Source: an uncultured Granulosicoccaceae bacterium
Lineage (GTDB): Bacteria; Pseudomonadota; Gammaproteobacteria; Granulosicoccales; Granulosicoccaceae
Assembly: GCA_938003855.1 (NCBI GenBank)
Contig: CALKXD010000049.1
Coordinates: 1-64,000 of the forward strand
Reading direction: 5' to 3'
DNA length: 64,000 bases
Shown here: one piece after another, positions 8,327-18,291 of the stretch
Layout of the letters: the number at the start of each line of letters is the position of its first letter
How positions within the stretch are numbered: position 1 is the stretch's first letter
The notes under the pieces: model-generated
Database searches by the model: none
Seen by the model: only the letters and a program-made list of their open reading frames with translations
Told to the model about the DNA's origin: nothing
Program-made: the position numbers and the translations under genes

Positions 8327-9346
8327 ATGGCCTGCAGATGCACGATACGTGATCAGCGCCTGCATTGTGCCTGGGTATTTGCAAAACTGCGCTGGTACTG
8401 GCAAACGCTGGTAGCATGGGCGGCTTTGTTCGCCGTGGTCTGTGTATCAGTGACATCGCCTATTAAAACCGATTATCGATCCAATCTGATCGGCAGCTTC
8501 TGGATGGTCACCGCAATGGCTGCATTTGCGATTGAAGACGGGCTTGTGAAAGCGGCTTCCGGAACTGTTCCTGTCGGTCAGATACTAGTTGTGTTCGGGC
8601 TTGGCGGGGCGATGGTTTTTGCCGCTGTGGCACGCCTTAACGGTGAACCGTTGTACAGCGCGGCGGTGATTTCCCCACCAATGCAGGTGCGGGGGTTGTT
8701 CGAGATTTTCGGGCGGCTTTTTTACCTATTGGCGATCACGCTGTCACCGTTGTCGACGGCCACCGTGATCCTGCAGGCGACACCGATAGTGGTGGTCGCC
8801 GGTGCGGCTGTGGTCTTTCGGGAGCCGGTCGGGTGGCAGCGCTGGTTTGCGATTCTGGTTGGCTTATCGGGTGTGTTGATAATACTCGCACCGGGGAGTT
8901 CCGGGTTTTCACTATTGTCGGTGTTTGCGGTGCTCGGCATGCTGGGCTTTGCCGGTCGTGATCTGGCAAGCCGCGCCGCACCGGCTTCATTGAGCACATC
9001 GATTCTCGGGTTGTACGGTTTTTTATCGGTTTTCTGCGCCGGGTGCATTTATTCGTTGTGGCAGCCGCAGCCGTTTGTCTGGCCGGGTGCTGTCAGTGCC
9101 GTTTTATTATCGGGCGCTGTGTTGGCAGGTGTTGCAGCCTACGCTTGTCTGATGAAGGCCATGCGTACAGGCGAGGTGTCTGCAGTTACGCCGTTTCGTT
9201 ACTCACGGTTGTTGTTCGGCGTCGCTTTTGGCGTGCTGGTGTTTGGTGAGCAGTTAACTGCTTCAATGATCACAGGCTGTAGTCTGATTGTACTGTCGGG
9301 CCTGTTTATCCTGTGGCGTGGAAAACAGAAAATGATGCCGCAGTAA
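8327..9346 (+). CDS. EamA/DMT superfamily transporter
   Basis: A ten-helix drug/metabolite transporter with two EamA repeats. The first begins at about NLIGSFWMVTAMAAFAIEDG and ends at the typical STATVILQATPIVVVAGAAVVFREP region; the second ends with PFRYSRLLFGVAFGVLVFGE. It sits in the inner membrane and probably exports a small metabolite. The start is unsure: the ATG at 8327 gives about 45 extra residues that do not resemble the family, while the GTG at 8450 fits the domain better. It lies just after the RTX remnant. The substrate is unknown. Confidence 0.8.
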   Translation: MACRCTIRDQRLHCAWVFAKLRWYWQTLVAWAALFAVVCVSVTSPIKTDYRSNLIGSFWMVTAMAAFAIEDGLVKAASGTVPVGQILVVFGLGGAMVFAAVARLNGEPLYSAAVISPPMQVRGLFEIFGRLFYLLAITLSPLSTATVILQATPIVVVAGAAVVFREPVGWQRWFAILVGLSGVLIILAPGSSGFSLLSVFAVLGMLGFAGRDLASRAAPASLSTSILGLYGFLSVFCAGCIYSLWQPQPFVWPGAVSAVLLSGAVLAGVAAYACLMKAMRTGEVSAVTPFRYSRLLFGVAFGVLVFGEQLTASMITGCSLIVLSGLFILWRGKQKMMPQ

Positions 9347-9468
9347 ATCACAGAGGGGGTATGGACCGCCGCTGTCATGACGAGTACAGTCCACTACTTC
9401 AGTTGCTGTTATCTGCTTGATCGCTGATGACAGGGTGCTGTGCACAACAAAAAAACAATGGATACTCC

Positions 9469-10482
9469 ATGCCTTTTGCTGCTGACAAGCAACTAGTTCT
9501 CGACCATTACGCTGCACTCGACAATGCCAGTCCCGCTACGGTCGCGGACGTGCTTTCTGTGCGTACCAGTGATCAGTGGCATTGGCGTGGTGTACATCCG
9601 TTCAACGAGCAACACGGTGCGGGTGCGGTTGCCCGGACATTCTGGGCGCCGTTACTCACATCATTAAATCGCCTGCAACGGCGGCAGGATATTTTCTTCG
9701 CCAATCAGAACTCACTTGACGGGGAAGCGGGCACCTGGGTGGTGTCGATGGGTCATCTGATGGGCTTGTTTGATCAGCCGCTTCTGGGCATTCCGGCCAC
9801 GCGCAAAATTGTTATGTTGCGTTATGCTGAGTTCAACCGGGTACTTGACGGTGAAATAATAGAGACAGCGCTGTTCTGTGATCTGGTGCATCTGATGCAC
9901 CAGGCAGGCTTACAGCCATTGCCGCCGCAGACCGGTGCGCATCTGGTGCAGCCCGGTCCGGCCACACACGACGGATTATTGTTTGACGAACAAGACCCCT
10001 CAGAAGGTCTGAAAACAATGAACCTGATCAACGATATGATCGGCGACATCAACGCCAACTCCAATACTGCCGAGCGCAAGCCGCCCAGAGATGCTACCCC
10101 GCAGGACGAACTTTCGCGTTGCTGGCACGATGATATGCTGTGGTGGGGACCGGACGGTATCGGTGCTACCTATACCATCGACCGCTATATTGAACAGCAT
10201 CAGCGCCCGTTTCGAACCCAGCTTGGTGATCGCAGTTTTAATGGTCATGTTGCCCGCCTGGCAGATGGCAAATACGGCGGTTTTTTTGGCTGGGCAAACC
10301 TATCGCTGACACCACTGGGCGGGTATATGGGGTTGCCGAGCGGACCACGGGCCGACATGCGTGTGGTGGATATCTACCGGCGTGACGGAGACAAGCTTGC
10401 CGAAAACTGGGTTTTTATAGATATTCTGCATTTTCTGCATATGCAGGGGCTGGATGTTCTGGGCCGCATGGCACCACCCTGA
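9469..10482 (+). CDS. Tandem NTF2-like (SnoaL-type) protein
   Basis: 337 residues that seem to hold two NTF2-fold (SnoaL-like) domains. The halves share a pattern of a Trp-rich entrance strand (DQWHWRGVHPFN; WHDDMLWWGPDGIG), an inner helix and a closing strand (IETALFCDLVHLMHQAGLQ; LAENWVFIDILHFLHMQGLD). Such proteins are polyketide-cyclase-like enzymes or small-molecule binding proteins; no catalytic residue can be named with confidence. I start at the ATG at 9469; an upstream in-frame ATG at 9427 looks non-coding. The convergent IlvD/Edd gene follows about 200 bases on. Confidence 0.7.
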   Translation: MPFAADKQLVLDHYAALDNASPATVADVLSVRTSDQWHWRGVHPFNEQHGAGAVARTFWAPLLTSLNRLQRRQDIFFANQNSLDGEAGTWVVSMGHLMGLFDQPLLGIPATRKIVMLRYAEFNRVLDGEIIETALFCDLVHLMHQAGLQPLPPQTGAHLVQPGPATHDGLLFDEQDPSEGLKTMNLINDMIGDINANSNTAERKPPRDATPQDELSRCWHDDMLWWGPDGIGATYTIDRYIEQHQRPFRTQLGDRSFNGHVARLADGKYGGFFGWANLSLTPLGGYMGLPSGPRADMRVVDIYRRDGDKLAENWVFIDILHFLHMQGLDVLGRMAPP

Positions 10483-10678
10483 AAACACCGTCGGGTTTAT
10501 CAATGACTGATAGCGTTGAGCGGTGCAGTCGGCCCCTGTGCCTGGGCCGCATAAGGCACTTGATATCATAGAGTCTAACGGCAAATTTACCAGCAGCGCT
10601 TAAAACGTGACGGGTGTATTTTCAGTGCCCGGCTGCTGTTGGTAGGCCACCTGGATGATGCAGCGGATTTAAATACGC

Positions 10679-12412
10679 TTACTGCACACAGCCGTAGTGC
10701 GCTGATGATACAAGCTTCATATATTTATTCATCACTGACCCCGGTTTGGTGTCAGGTCGGTGCAGGTTGTCCGGCAATTGCTGCAGTCGCTTAGTGTAGT
10801 CGTCGTCGCTGAGTAAAATATCAAGAGATCGCGCAGCGGGGTTGATCACAACAGTATCCCCGTCCTGTACTATCCCGATCGGCCCGCCTTTTGCGGCTTC
10901 GGGGCTGATATGCCCAACCAGTATGCCGTGAGATACGCCTGAAAAACGACCATCGGTGATCAGTGCTACGTCTTTGCCGAGACCGCGCCCCTGCAACTGA
11001 ATGGTCAGGTGAATCATCTCCGGCATACCGGGTGCACCGACCGGGCCGACATTGCGAACCACAATGACATCCCCGGGCTGTATTGTGCCGGACCGTATTG
11101 CGGCCATGGTGTCGGCTTCGCTGTTGAATACTTTTGCAGGCCCCCGGAATTCACCATTCTGTAGTGTTTTACCGCCGAGTTTTAACAGGCAACTCTCGGG
11201 TGCCAGGTTGCCGGTGAGTACCGAGATATGGTTATTCGCCGCAGCCAGCGGCCTGTCTACCGGATAGACGATGTCCTGATCAGGCAGGGCGCTGAGTGCA
11301 GCGGTATCGCGCAGATTTTCGGCGAGTGTTTTTCCGGTGACTGTCATGGCATCGGCGTGCAGCAGGCCGGCGTTGAGCAGTTCTTTCATTACCACTGGCA
11401 CGCCGCCGATCTGATGCAGCGACAGCATGGCATACGGGCCGTGTGGTTGCAGGTTGGTGATCAGCGGCACGCGTTCACCGACAGACTGAATATGCTCGAT
11501 GGTCAGGTCCACCTCTGCCTCGCGTGCAATGGCAAGCACATGCAAAAACAGATTCGTTGATCCCCCCATCGCGTAAGCCACGGTAATGGCATTTTCAAAA
11601 GCCTTGATGGTCATAATATCGCGTGGGCGAATATTGTGTTTGATCAGGTGATCCAGTGCGTCGATACTGGCCTTGACCTGAGCAATAACATCGCTGTGAA
11701 TGTCGCTGTCAGCATCGTAGTCGGCAGGATGGGATGCGCCTTTCGGCAGCATCATACCGATGGCTTCGGTTATGGTGCTCATGGTGTTGGCGGTGAACAT
11801 GGCACCGCAGGTGCCGCTGCCCGGCATGACTGATTTTTCCAGTTGGTTGAGTTCGTCGTCACTGATCAACCCGGCTTCCTGTGCGGCGCTGCCTTCAACG
11901 TAGTCCATGATGGTAAGGTTTTTTCCCTTGCCGGCCCACTGCCCGAAATCCACCGCCCCCGGTGAACTCGTCCCGGGGTAGATCACCAGTCCCGGGGCAT
12001 TGGTGCGTGCCAGTGGCATCATTGCAGCGGCGCCGGTTTTATCGCAGCCGGACACGACTATCATGGCTTGTGCATGGTGCGCGTAGTGCCCGGTTTCAAA
12101 GCAATCGGCCATCAGGTCGCGTGACACCAGGCTGTAGCCCGCATTGGCAGTGCCCTGGGTTAAGGCATCAGAGACTGCCGGTGCGCCGACCAGTAAGCCC
12201 TGACCACCACGCTGCGACAAGGTATCAACAAGCAGGTCAGAGATACGCTTAACCCGGTTGTTACAGCGGTGGGCGTTGGTGTAGGGACTTGCGATAGTGA
12301 CGATAGGGCTGCGGGCACTGGCATCGGTGGGGTCGAAGCCGGCTGCGCGTAATTCAACCTTACGCAATCCTTCGCTGGTATTGTTCCAGTAACTGGCATT
12401 GTCATCTGCCAT
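10679..12412 (-). CDS. IlvD/Edd family dehydratase (probable sugar-acid dehydratase)
   Basis: 577 residues from the ATG at 12412, chosen for the AGGAA site eight bases before it; a longer frame to 12508 adds a Pro/His-rich tract unlike the family. Iron-sulfur ligands appear as Cys50, Cys123 (GCDKT) and Cys202 ([12 protein letters not shown]); the C-terminal DGRFSG and GAPGMPEM motifs are intact. Family members dehydrate dihydroxy acids or aldonates to 2-keto acids. The sequence looks more like the sugar-acid (arabonate, xylonate or 6-phosphogluconate) branch than true IlvD, and no branched-chain biosynthesis genes are near. The exact substrate is open. Confidence 0.85.
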   Translation of the reverse strand: MADDNASYWNNTSEGLRKVELRAAGFDPTDASARSPIVTIASPYTNAHRCNNRVKRISDLLVDTLSQRGGQGLLVGAPAVSDALTQGTANAGYSLVSRDLMADCFETGHYAHHAQAMIVVSGCDKTGAAAMMPLARTNAPGLVIYPGTSSPGAVDFGQWAGKGKNLTIMDYVEGSAAQEAGLISDDELNQLEKSVMPGSGTCGAMFTANTMSTITEAIGMMLPKGASHPADYDADSDIHSDVIAQVKASIDALDHLIKHNIRPRDIMTIKAFENAITVAYAMGGSTNLFLHVLAIAREAEVDLTIEHIQSVGERVPLITNLQPHGPYAMLSLHQIGGVPVVMKELLNAGLLHADAMTVTGKTLAENLRDTAALSALPDQDIVYPVDRPLAAANNHISVLTGNLAPESCLLKLGGKTLQNGEFRGPAKVFNSEADTMAAIRSGTIQPGDVIVVRNVGPVGAPGMPEMIHLTIQLQGRGLGKDVALITDGRFSGVSHGILVGHISPEAAKGGPIGIVQDGDTVVINPAARSLDILLSDDDYTKRLQQLPDNLHRPDTKPGSVMNKYMKLVSSAHYGCVQ

Positions 12413-12827
12413 GGCGGGTTCCTGTGTTTTTGCGTGTGCCTGGTGTGCGGACAATGGTAACTGATTCGATGGTGTTTTGTTGTTGGTCGGCGGGTGGTGG
12501 GCAGTCACGCAACGGCGGTGCGGCGTAACGCGCTTAGCTGCTGGAGTTCCGGCACGGCTTTCGTGGCATTAAAACCGTTAGCGAAGACGCCGCAGGATTC
12601 GGTGCGGTTCGCAGTCTTCACGGTGAATAGCGATTGCGTTAGCCGCCAACTATGCACATAATCACTCCTCATTCAGCGTTGATGTTAAGGCTTACGCCGA
12701 TGCGCAAAAAAAACCAGTATGGCACTGCCCCGGATTGCCGCAGGCGGCTTGATGCGCGGTGTGCCGCAGGTGGCTGGTGCCAGCTGTGCGGCGGTTGTCA
12801 CCACAATAGTGCGGACTAGGAGCGGGC
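12413..12827. promoter_or_regulatory. Divergent intergenic region between dehydratase and amino-acid ABC operon
   Basis: 415 bases with no convincing gene. It must hold the promoters of the minus-strand dehydratase and the plus-strand ABC operon. I see a possible stem-loop whose outer arms are GAAGAC (12583-12588) and GTCTTC (12613-12618), with CCGCA and TGCGG pairing inside it. No clean -10/-35 pair stands out. Confidence 0.35.
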
Positions 12828-13586
12828 GTGGAGAAACAGGCGGGAACTGATTCGCCCATCATTGAAGCACAGAATCTGGATAAATTTTTCGGCACTTTTC
12901 AGGCCTTGAAAAACATCAGCCTGACGGTAAAGCAGGGTGAGCGGGTGGTGATATGCGGGCCGTCCGGGTCGGGTAAATCAACCCTGATCCGGTGTTTTAA
13001 CGGACTTGAAAATCATAACAGTGGCAAACTGGTGGTAGACGGCATCGAGGTCTACGAAGGATCTCCGGAGATCCGCAAACTGCGCCAGGAAGTCGGCATG
13101 GTGTTTCAGCAGTTCAATCTGTTTCCGCACCTGACGGTATTGGAAAATCTCACCATCGGTCCGGTGCGCGTTCGCAAGGTGAGTAAAAGTGCGGCCGAAG
13201 AAAGTGCGCGACGCTACCTTGAGCGAGTGCAGATACCGGATCAGGCTGATAAATACCCAAGCCAGTTATCCGGCGGACAACAGCAGCGTGTTGCCATTGC
13301 AAGGTCGCTGTGTATGGACACACGAGTCATGTTGTTTGATGAGCCTACCTCGGCACTTGATCCTGAAATGATCAACGAGGTACTCGACGTCATGGTGTCA
13401 CTGGCAGAGTCCGGTATGACAATGGTGGTCGTTACCCACGAAATGGGCTTTGCCCGCAAAGTAGCCGACACCATGGTGTTTATGGATGAGGGCCGGATTG
13501 TCGAAAAAGCCCCGCCGGAGAGGTTCTTTACCGAGCCCGAAACCGAACGCTGCCGGGCATTTCTAAACCAGATTCTGGTGCACTGA
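12828..13586 (+). CDS. Polar amino-acid ABC transporter, ATP-binding protein (GlnQ/AapP type)
   Basis: 252 residues. Walker [11 protein letters not shown]-loop [10 protein letters not shown], signature LSGGQQQR, Walker [14 protein letters not shown] and the H-loop VTHEMGF are all intact and closely match GlnQ/AapP/BztD proteins. It energises uptake from the cytoplasmic side of the membrane. The GTG start has an AGGAG site about 5 bases upstream. It is the first gene of a four-gene operon (ATPase, permease, binding protein, permease). Confidence 0.93.
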   Translation: MEKQAGTDSPIIEAQNLDKFFGTFQALKNISLTVKQGERVVICGPSGSGKSTLIRCFNGLENHNSGKLVVDGIEVYEGSPEIRKLRQEVGMVFQQFNLFPHLTVLENLTIGPVRVRKVSKSAAEESARRYLERVQIPDQADKYPSQLSGGQQQRVAIARSLCMDTRVMLFDEPTSALDPEMINEVLDVMVSLAESGMTMVVVTHEMGFARKVADTMVFMDEGRIVEKAPPERFFTEPETERCRAFLNQILVH

Positions 13587-13589
13587 GCC

Positions 13590-14417
13590 TTGAGTGCTGC
13601 ACCTGTGACCTATACGCCACCGAAAGCCCCGGCAATGGCGCGCTTTTTTGCCTCAACGCCGGTGTCGGTCGTGATCTATTTATTGGCGGTCGGGGCGGTA
13701 GCGTACTCTGCGTACAGCGGTTCACAGGCGATGGGCTACAACTGGCAGTGGTATCGAGTCCCAAAATATTTTTACACTTTTACCACTGACGGTTTTCAGT
13801 GGGGCGAGATTTCAATCGGACTGGTAAAGACACTGGTTTTATCAGTGAAGGCATTTTTACTGGCGGTGGTGCTCGGGATTGCAGTGGCACTGCTGCGTTT
13901 GTCAGGCCTGGTGGTCGGGTCCGCCATGGCGACAGTCTTCCTTGAGATCGTGCGCAATACACCGCTGCTGGTTCTGCTGTATCTGTTTTATTATGTGCTG
14001 GGTCCGATTTTCGACCTGGATCGCTTCACCGCCAGCATACTTTGCCTGGCGGTCTATCACGCAGCTCTGATTTCAGAGATTTTTCGTGCGGCAATCAACG
14101 CGGTACCGGTCGGCCAGTGGGAGGGTGCTAAATCAATCGGTATGTCGACCGGTCAGGCCTATCGCTATATTGTTTTGCCGCAGTCTGTTCGTTTTATGCT
14201 GCCACCATTGACCGGAGAGGCCGTTAACCTGATCAAAAGCTCGGCGATTGTCAGTGTCATTGCGGTGGCAGAACTGACCACAATCGGACGTAATATAATT
14301 TCTGAAACCTACATGAGCTTTGAAATCTGGTTCACTATTGCAGCGGTTTATCTAGTGGTCACACTGTTTCTTTCTGTTGGTGTGTCGTTGGTCGAGCGAC
14401 GATACGCCGACAAATAA
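13590..14417 (+). CDS. Polar amino-acid ABC transporter permease (HisM/GlnP type)
   Basis: 275 residues with a long N-terminal part carrying a membrane segment (VSVVIYLLAVGAVAYSAY) and a periplasmic loop before the five-helix BPD_transp_1 domain. The EAA-type coupling motif is at about EGAKSIGMSTGQAYRYIVLPQ. It follows the ATPase by three bases, so translation is coupled; the start is a TTG at 13590, with a GTG at 13605 as an alternative. It pairs with the second permease of the operon to form the heterodimeric channel. Confidence 0.88.
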   Translation: MSAAPVTYTPPKAPAMARFFASTPVSVVIYLLAVGAVAYSAYSGSQAMGYNWQWYRVPKYFYTFTTDGFQWGEISIGLVKTLVLSVKAFLLAVVLGIAVALLRLSGLVVGSAMATVFLEIVRNTPLLVLLYLFYYVLGPIFDLDRFTASILCLAVYHAALISEIFRAAINAVPVGQWEGAKSIGMSTGQAYRYIVLPQSVRFMLPPLTGEAVNLIKSSAIVSVIAVAELTTIGRNIISETYMSFEIWFTIAAVYLVVTLFLSVGVSLVERRYADK

Positions 14418-14463
14418 CTCGGCCCGTCAGGGCATCAATTCTATCCAGGAGAGGTCTACCACC

Positions 14464-15297
14464 ATGAATCTAACAAGAAGACTTTGCACCACCGCTATGG
14501 CGCTGGTACTTGCAGGGTCATTTGCAGCACCTGCGGTGGCACAGCAGGCAAGCAAGGCGTTGTCATCCGAGAGCGTTATTGAAACCATCAAGAAGCGTGG
14601 CGCGGTGAAGATCGGGCTGTCAATTTTCAAGCCCTGGTCGATGCGGGATAAAAACGGTGAGCTGATCGGTTTCGAGCTCGATGTCGGTCGCAAGTTGGCA
14701 GAAGACATGGGTGTTGAAGTCGAATTCATCCCGACCGCATGGGACGGCATCATTCCGGCGCTGGTTGCCGGCAAGTTTGATGTGATCATCAGTGGTATGA
14801 CCACAACGCCGCAACGTAACCTGACGGTTAATTTCTCTAATCCCTATGCGTATTCCGGTATGACCATTCTTGCTAACACAAAAATGACTGACGGAATGGC
14901 ACTCGATGATTTCAACAGCCCGGATGTCACCTTTGCGGCGCGACGTGGTGCTACACCTGCCACGATCATAGCCAATATGTTTCCCGAAGCAGAGCTACTG
15001 TTATTTGACGAGGATGGTGCTGCAACGCAGGAGGTTCTCAATGGCAAAGCGCATGCAACCATGGCGTCAGAGCCCACCCCATCGTCCGAGGCGCGTCGTT
15101 ATCCTGAAGTGCTCAGTGTGCCTTATGACACGGCATTTGCCGCCACCGGTGAAGCGTTTGCCATGCGCAAGGGTGACCCGGATGCAACCAACTACTTCAA
15201 TAACTGGATCAACATCCAGACCCGTAATGGCTGGTTGAAAGATCGCAATGATTATTGGTTCCGTGGTAACGATTGGGCTGATCTTGTTCCTGAGTGA
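14464..15297 (+). CDS. Polar amino-acid ABC transporter, periplasmic binding protein
   Basis: 277 residues with a clear signal peptide (basic NLTRRL, hydrophobic core, cleavage after AVA) and an SBP_bac_3 fold: the VKIGLSIFKPWSMRDKNGELIGFELDVGRKLAEDMG opening, shown here across several segments, is typical of cluster-3 proteins that bind polar amino acids. Gly-Met-Thr-Thr (SGMTTTPQRN) forms part of the ligand site. The start has a strong AGGAGAGGT site. A hairpin directly after the gene may stabilise this part of the mRNA so that the binding protein exceeds the membrane parts. Confidence 0.9.
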   Translation: MNLTRRLCTTAMALVLAGSFAAPAVAQQASKALSSESVIETIKKRGAVKIGLSIFKPWSMRDKNGELIGFELDVGRKLAEDMGVEVEFIPTAWDGIIPALVAGKFDVIISGMTTTPQRNLTVNFSNPYAYSGMTILANTKMTDGMALDDFNSPDVTFAARRGATPATIIANMFPEAELLLFDEDGAATQEVLNGKAHATMASEPTPSSEARRYPEVLSVPYDTAFAATGEAFAMRKGDPDATNYFNNWINIQTRNGWLKDRNDYWFRGNDWADLVPE

Positions 15298-15319
15298 TCA
15301 TCGTCGTCGATCTATGCTT

Positions 15320-15346
15320 ACGTTACCGTGGTGCTCACGGTAACGT
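15320..15346 (+). promoter_or_regulatory. Intercistronic stem-loop in amino-acid ABC operon
   Basis: Perfect inverted repeat: CGTTACCGTG at 15321-15330 and CACGGTAACG at 15336-15345, five-base loop GTGCT, extended by one A-T pair. No T-run follows, so it is unlikely to be a full terminator. Its place between the binding-protein gene and the second permease fits an mRNA stabiliser or partial attenuator, as seen in other binding-protein operons. Confidence 0.7.
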
Positions 15347-15367
15347 TCTGCGGTACTTATTATAGAG

Positions 15368-16258
15368 ATGAGACATAAGTCGAAAAAACTGCACTGGCTC
15401 GATGTGCTGCTTCTTATCGGGCTGGTGCTGGTCGCTGCCGTTATCTGGTATCGCATAGACGGTACCCTCAACTATAAATGGCGATGGGAGATCATTCCCA
15501 ACTACATTCTGCGCTGGGACGCAGAGAATGAACGCTGGGTAGCTAACCTGCTCCTGCAGGGTGTGATCAACACGATACGCATTAGCCTGTACGCCAGTAT
15601 TCTTGCGCTGGTGCTGGGAACCTTACTCGGTATAGCGCGCTGCTCGCAGAATCTGGCGGTTCGCATGCTTGCCAGAACCTACCTTGAATTACTGCGCAAC
15701 ATTCCCCCCGTTGTGGTCATTTTTATCTTTTTCTTTTTTCTCTCTGAGCAGGTAATCAGTGCTTTTGGTATTGAGGACTGGGCGCGGGCTATCGCACGCA
15801 GTGAAGACAAAGCCGTGTGGGAGTTTTTCTTTGGCGATATGCGTCGCTTCCCGTCGCTTATTTCGGGTGTGCTGGTGCTGGCTCTGTTCGAAAGTGCTTT
15901 TGTCGGGGAGATTGTCAGGGCAGGCATACAGTCAGTGGGTAAGGGGCAGCATGAGGCTGCTCAGTCTATTGGCATGAGCAAAACAGATCAGATGCGTTTT
16001 ATTGTATTGCCTCAGGCGATGAAAAAAGTGGTACCTCCAATGGCGAATCAGTTTATATCGCTGATTAAAGACAGCTCGATTATCTCACTGATTTCAGTGC
16101 AGGAACTGACTTTCAAGACGGTCGAACTGGTGGCGTCTACCAGGGCAATCTTTGAAGCGTGGCTGACGACCGCCGCCTTTTATTTTCTGATCTGTTTTAG
16201 TTTGTCGGTGTTGTTCCGGTGGCTTGAGAAAAAACCGGACACTGCTAAATCCCGTTAA
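15368..16258 (+). CDS. Polar amino-acid ABC transporter permease (second subunit)
   Basis: 296 residues, of the AapQ/BztB kind with an N-terminal membrane segment (VLLLIGLVLVAAVIWYRI), a periplasmic stretch and the BPD_transp_1 core. The coupling motif is GQHEAAQSIGMSKTDQMRFIVLPQ across two helices, with the typical LIKDSSIISLISVQELT after it. The start is the ATG at 15368. It completes the four-gene uptake operon and is probably expressed less than the binding protein because of the hairpin upstream. Confidence 0.9.
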   Translation: MRHKSKKLHWLDVLLLIGLVLVAAVIWYRIDGTLNYKWRWEIIPNYILRWDAENERWVANLLLQGVINTIRISLYASILALVLGTLLGIARCSQNLAVRMLARTYLELLRNIPPVVVIFIFFFFLSEQVISAFGIEDWARAIARSEDKAVWEFFFGDMRRFPSLISGVLVLALFESAFVGEIVRAGIQSVGKGQHEAAQSIGMSKTDQMRFIVLPQAMKKVVPPMANQFISLIKDSSIISLISVQELTFKTVELVASTRAIFEAWLTTAAFYFLICFSLSVLFRWLEKKPDTAKSR

Positions 16259-16295
16259 ATACGCGTAGGACTTCTGACTGCACTGGAGCTTTTAC

Positions 16296-16886
16296 ATGAG
16301 TGATCAGCAAACAATCGGTGTCTACGATGCGCAGGTAAATAAATACGTCGAGTGTATCGACCGGCCTGATGCGGACCCGACGCTGCTGCGTTTCATCGCT
16401 GACGTGACGGCCGGTGGGACCGTCCTGGATCTTGGCTGCGGGCCGGGCTTCGATGCCGGCTTCATGCAGGATCAGGGGCTGAAGGTTGATGCCGTGGATG
16501 CATCCTCTGAGATGGTAAAGCTTGCAAACGACAAATATAATCTAGGTGCCCGGGTCGGTCTTTTTGAAGACATCAATCAGGTACACATCTACGATGGTGT
16601 CTGGGCCAATTTCAGTTTGCTACATGCACAGGCGGATGATTTGCCGGATATTCTGCTGGCAGTTCATCGGGCCTTGAAACCTGCCGGAGTGTTTCACCTT
16701 GCGATGAAAACCGGCCATGGTTCGGTGCGTGATAAGCTGGGGCGTTATTATGCCTACTACACGCAGCAGCAACTGCTTGATCAGCTGGCCACTGCCGGAT
16801 TTACGGCGGGTGGTACAGAAACCGGTCAGGCACTGGGTATGGCGGGTGATATGGAGCCCTGGATCGCAATCCGCAGTACGGCCTGA
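16296..16886 (+). CDS. Class I SAM-dependent methyltransferase
   Basis: 196 residues. Motif I for S-adenosylmethionine binding is clear (VLDLGCGPGFDAGFM), followed by the acidic motif II (VDAVDASSEMVKLAN) and a later HLAMKTGHG strand. It is close to UbiE/Methyltransf_11 and Methyltransf_25 small-molecule enzymes. It follows the ABC operon by 37 bases in the same direction and may be co-transcribed, but nothing links its substrate to amino acids. The gene is convergent with the MFS gene, only eight bases away. Confidence 0.82.
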   Translation: MSDQQTIGVYDAQVNKYVECIDRPDADPTLLRFIADVTAGGTVLDLGCGPGFDAGFMQDQGLKVDAVDASSEMVKLANDKYNLGARVGLFEDINQVHIYDGVWANFSLLHAQADDLPDILLAVHRALKPAGVFHLAMKTGHGSVRDKLGRYYAYYTQQQLLDQLATAGFTAGGTETGQALGMAGDMEPWIAIRSTA

Positions 16887-16894
16887 TCAGCAAT

Positions 16895-18130
16895 TCACTG
16901 GTTTCTTATGGTGCGGGCCGCTGGCACCAGCAACATGGCCGTCACCCCGATTGCAACCATCACGGCACTGTTTATCAACAGTGCCGTCGTGGTTCCCAGC
17001 TGGCTCATGAGATAGCCGAGTTCCAGATGCCCGATAGGTCCGAGGCCCAGCGCAAATACCCAGGCGCCCATGGCGCGGCCGCGTAGCTCAGGGGGCACTG
17101 AAATCTGCAGCATACCTTGAGCCAGTATATCGATACAGCTGGCACATAAGGCGATGAGCATAATCGCCACCAGCACCCAGACCATTTGCGTGGCAATGGC
17201 CAGGCTGAACAACGCTGCGCCAAATCCGATGATTACCAGCAGAAAGAGCAAGCCGATTTTCTGCGGCAGTACAAAACTCAGCAGCAATGCACCCGCCAGA
17301 CCACCGGCCGCTCGCATGGCGTGCATGGTGCCCAGTCCGGCATCGCCGACGGCGAGCCGCTCGACAGCAATTTCAGGCAACGCAGTAGCAAATGAAAAAC
17401 CAAACACTTCGACCAGTGAGATCAGTAGCACCAGCATCAACAGGACGGTGTGGGTGCGCATGGCTGTGAGACCGCTGGTAAGCGCGTGAACAATGCCGCT
17501 TTTGCTTGACTGGTTAACAGACGTTGATGACTGATTGGCTTGCGTTTTATAGAATGCCAGCAGTGCCAGCATATGGCCGAAGGCGAGTGCCGCGTATGCG
17601 GCGCCGGCGCCGCTCTGCTGACTGATCGTTCCTGCAGCGACCGCCCCGATCAGTTGCCCGAACCGGCTGGTGATACTTAACATACCGAGTGCGGCCAGCA
17701 GCCCTTGCGGGCCGGCGATGCTACCGGCATAGCTTAATCGGGCGGGTTGATGAATCGAGCGCAGCGAGCCGGACAAAGCACTCATGACTAACGCACCGGT
17801 GAGAGCAATCTGTTCAAGCCATAGCAGAACTGCGAAACCGGCCAGCAGGGTCAGCAGTGCTAATTCAGTGCAAACCAGCACGTAGCGTTTGTCGAAGCGG
17901 TCGGCGATAGCACCGGCCGGTACGCCGATAAAAAGCATTGGTGCAAAAAAAAGTGCCAGTGACACACCCACCCAGGCTGATGAACCCGTCAGCTGATAGA
18001 TCATATAGCCGAGCACGACCTGCTCGCCCTGCATACCAGCCGAGTTTAGCGCCGCACCGAGCGACAGCCTGCGGAAATTTTCTGACTTGAACGCCGCACT
18101 ACCGTGCAGAATACGTGTGCTAAACCGCAT
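16895..18130 (-). CDS. MFS transporter (MFS_3/EntS-like)
   Basis: 411 residues with twelve predicted hydrophobic segments. The cytoplasmic loop 2-3 motif is GVPAGAIADRFDKRY, typical of major-facilitator carriers. The N-terminus (FKSENFRRLSLGAALNSAGMQGEQVVLGYMIYQLTGS) has the pattern of the MFS_3/enterobactin-exporter-like group. It probably exports a small molecule across the inner membrane. It is a single gene converging on the methyltransferase. The substrate is unknown. Confidence 0.83.
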   Translation of the reverse strand: MRFSTRILHGSAAFKSENFRRLSLGAALNSAGMQGEQVVLGYMIYQLTGSSAWVGVSLALFFAPMLFIGVPAGAIADRFDKRYVLVCTELALLTLLAGFAVLLWLEQIALTGALVMSALSGSLRSIHQPARLSYAGSIAGPQGLLAALGMLSITSRFGQLIGAVAAGTISQQSGAGAAYAALAFGHMLALLAFYKTQANQSSTSVNQSSKSGIVHALTSGLTAMRTHTVLLMLVLLISLVEVFGFSFATALPEIAVERLAVGDAGLGTMHAMRAAGGLAGALLLSFVLPQKIGLLFLLVIIGFGAALFSLAIATQMVWVLVAIMLIALCASCIDILAQGMLQISVPPELRGRAMGAWVFALGLGPIGHLELGYLMSQLGTTTALLINSAVMVAIGVTAMLLVPAARTIRNQ

Positions 18131-18291
18131 CTAACGACAACAGCCTGGATGAGCAATCATGTGCCTCAAAGGATTATTAAACTACGGTTTCGATGCTGCA
18201 ATCACACCGACCGGAAACAACCCGCGTCGGGTCCCGGGGGCATTGCCGTAGCCGTGTTGTGGCCGTGTTTGTGAGGTAGGTTTCCATACGC

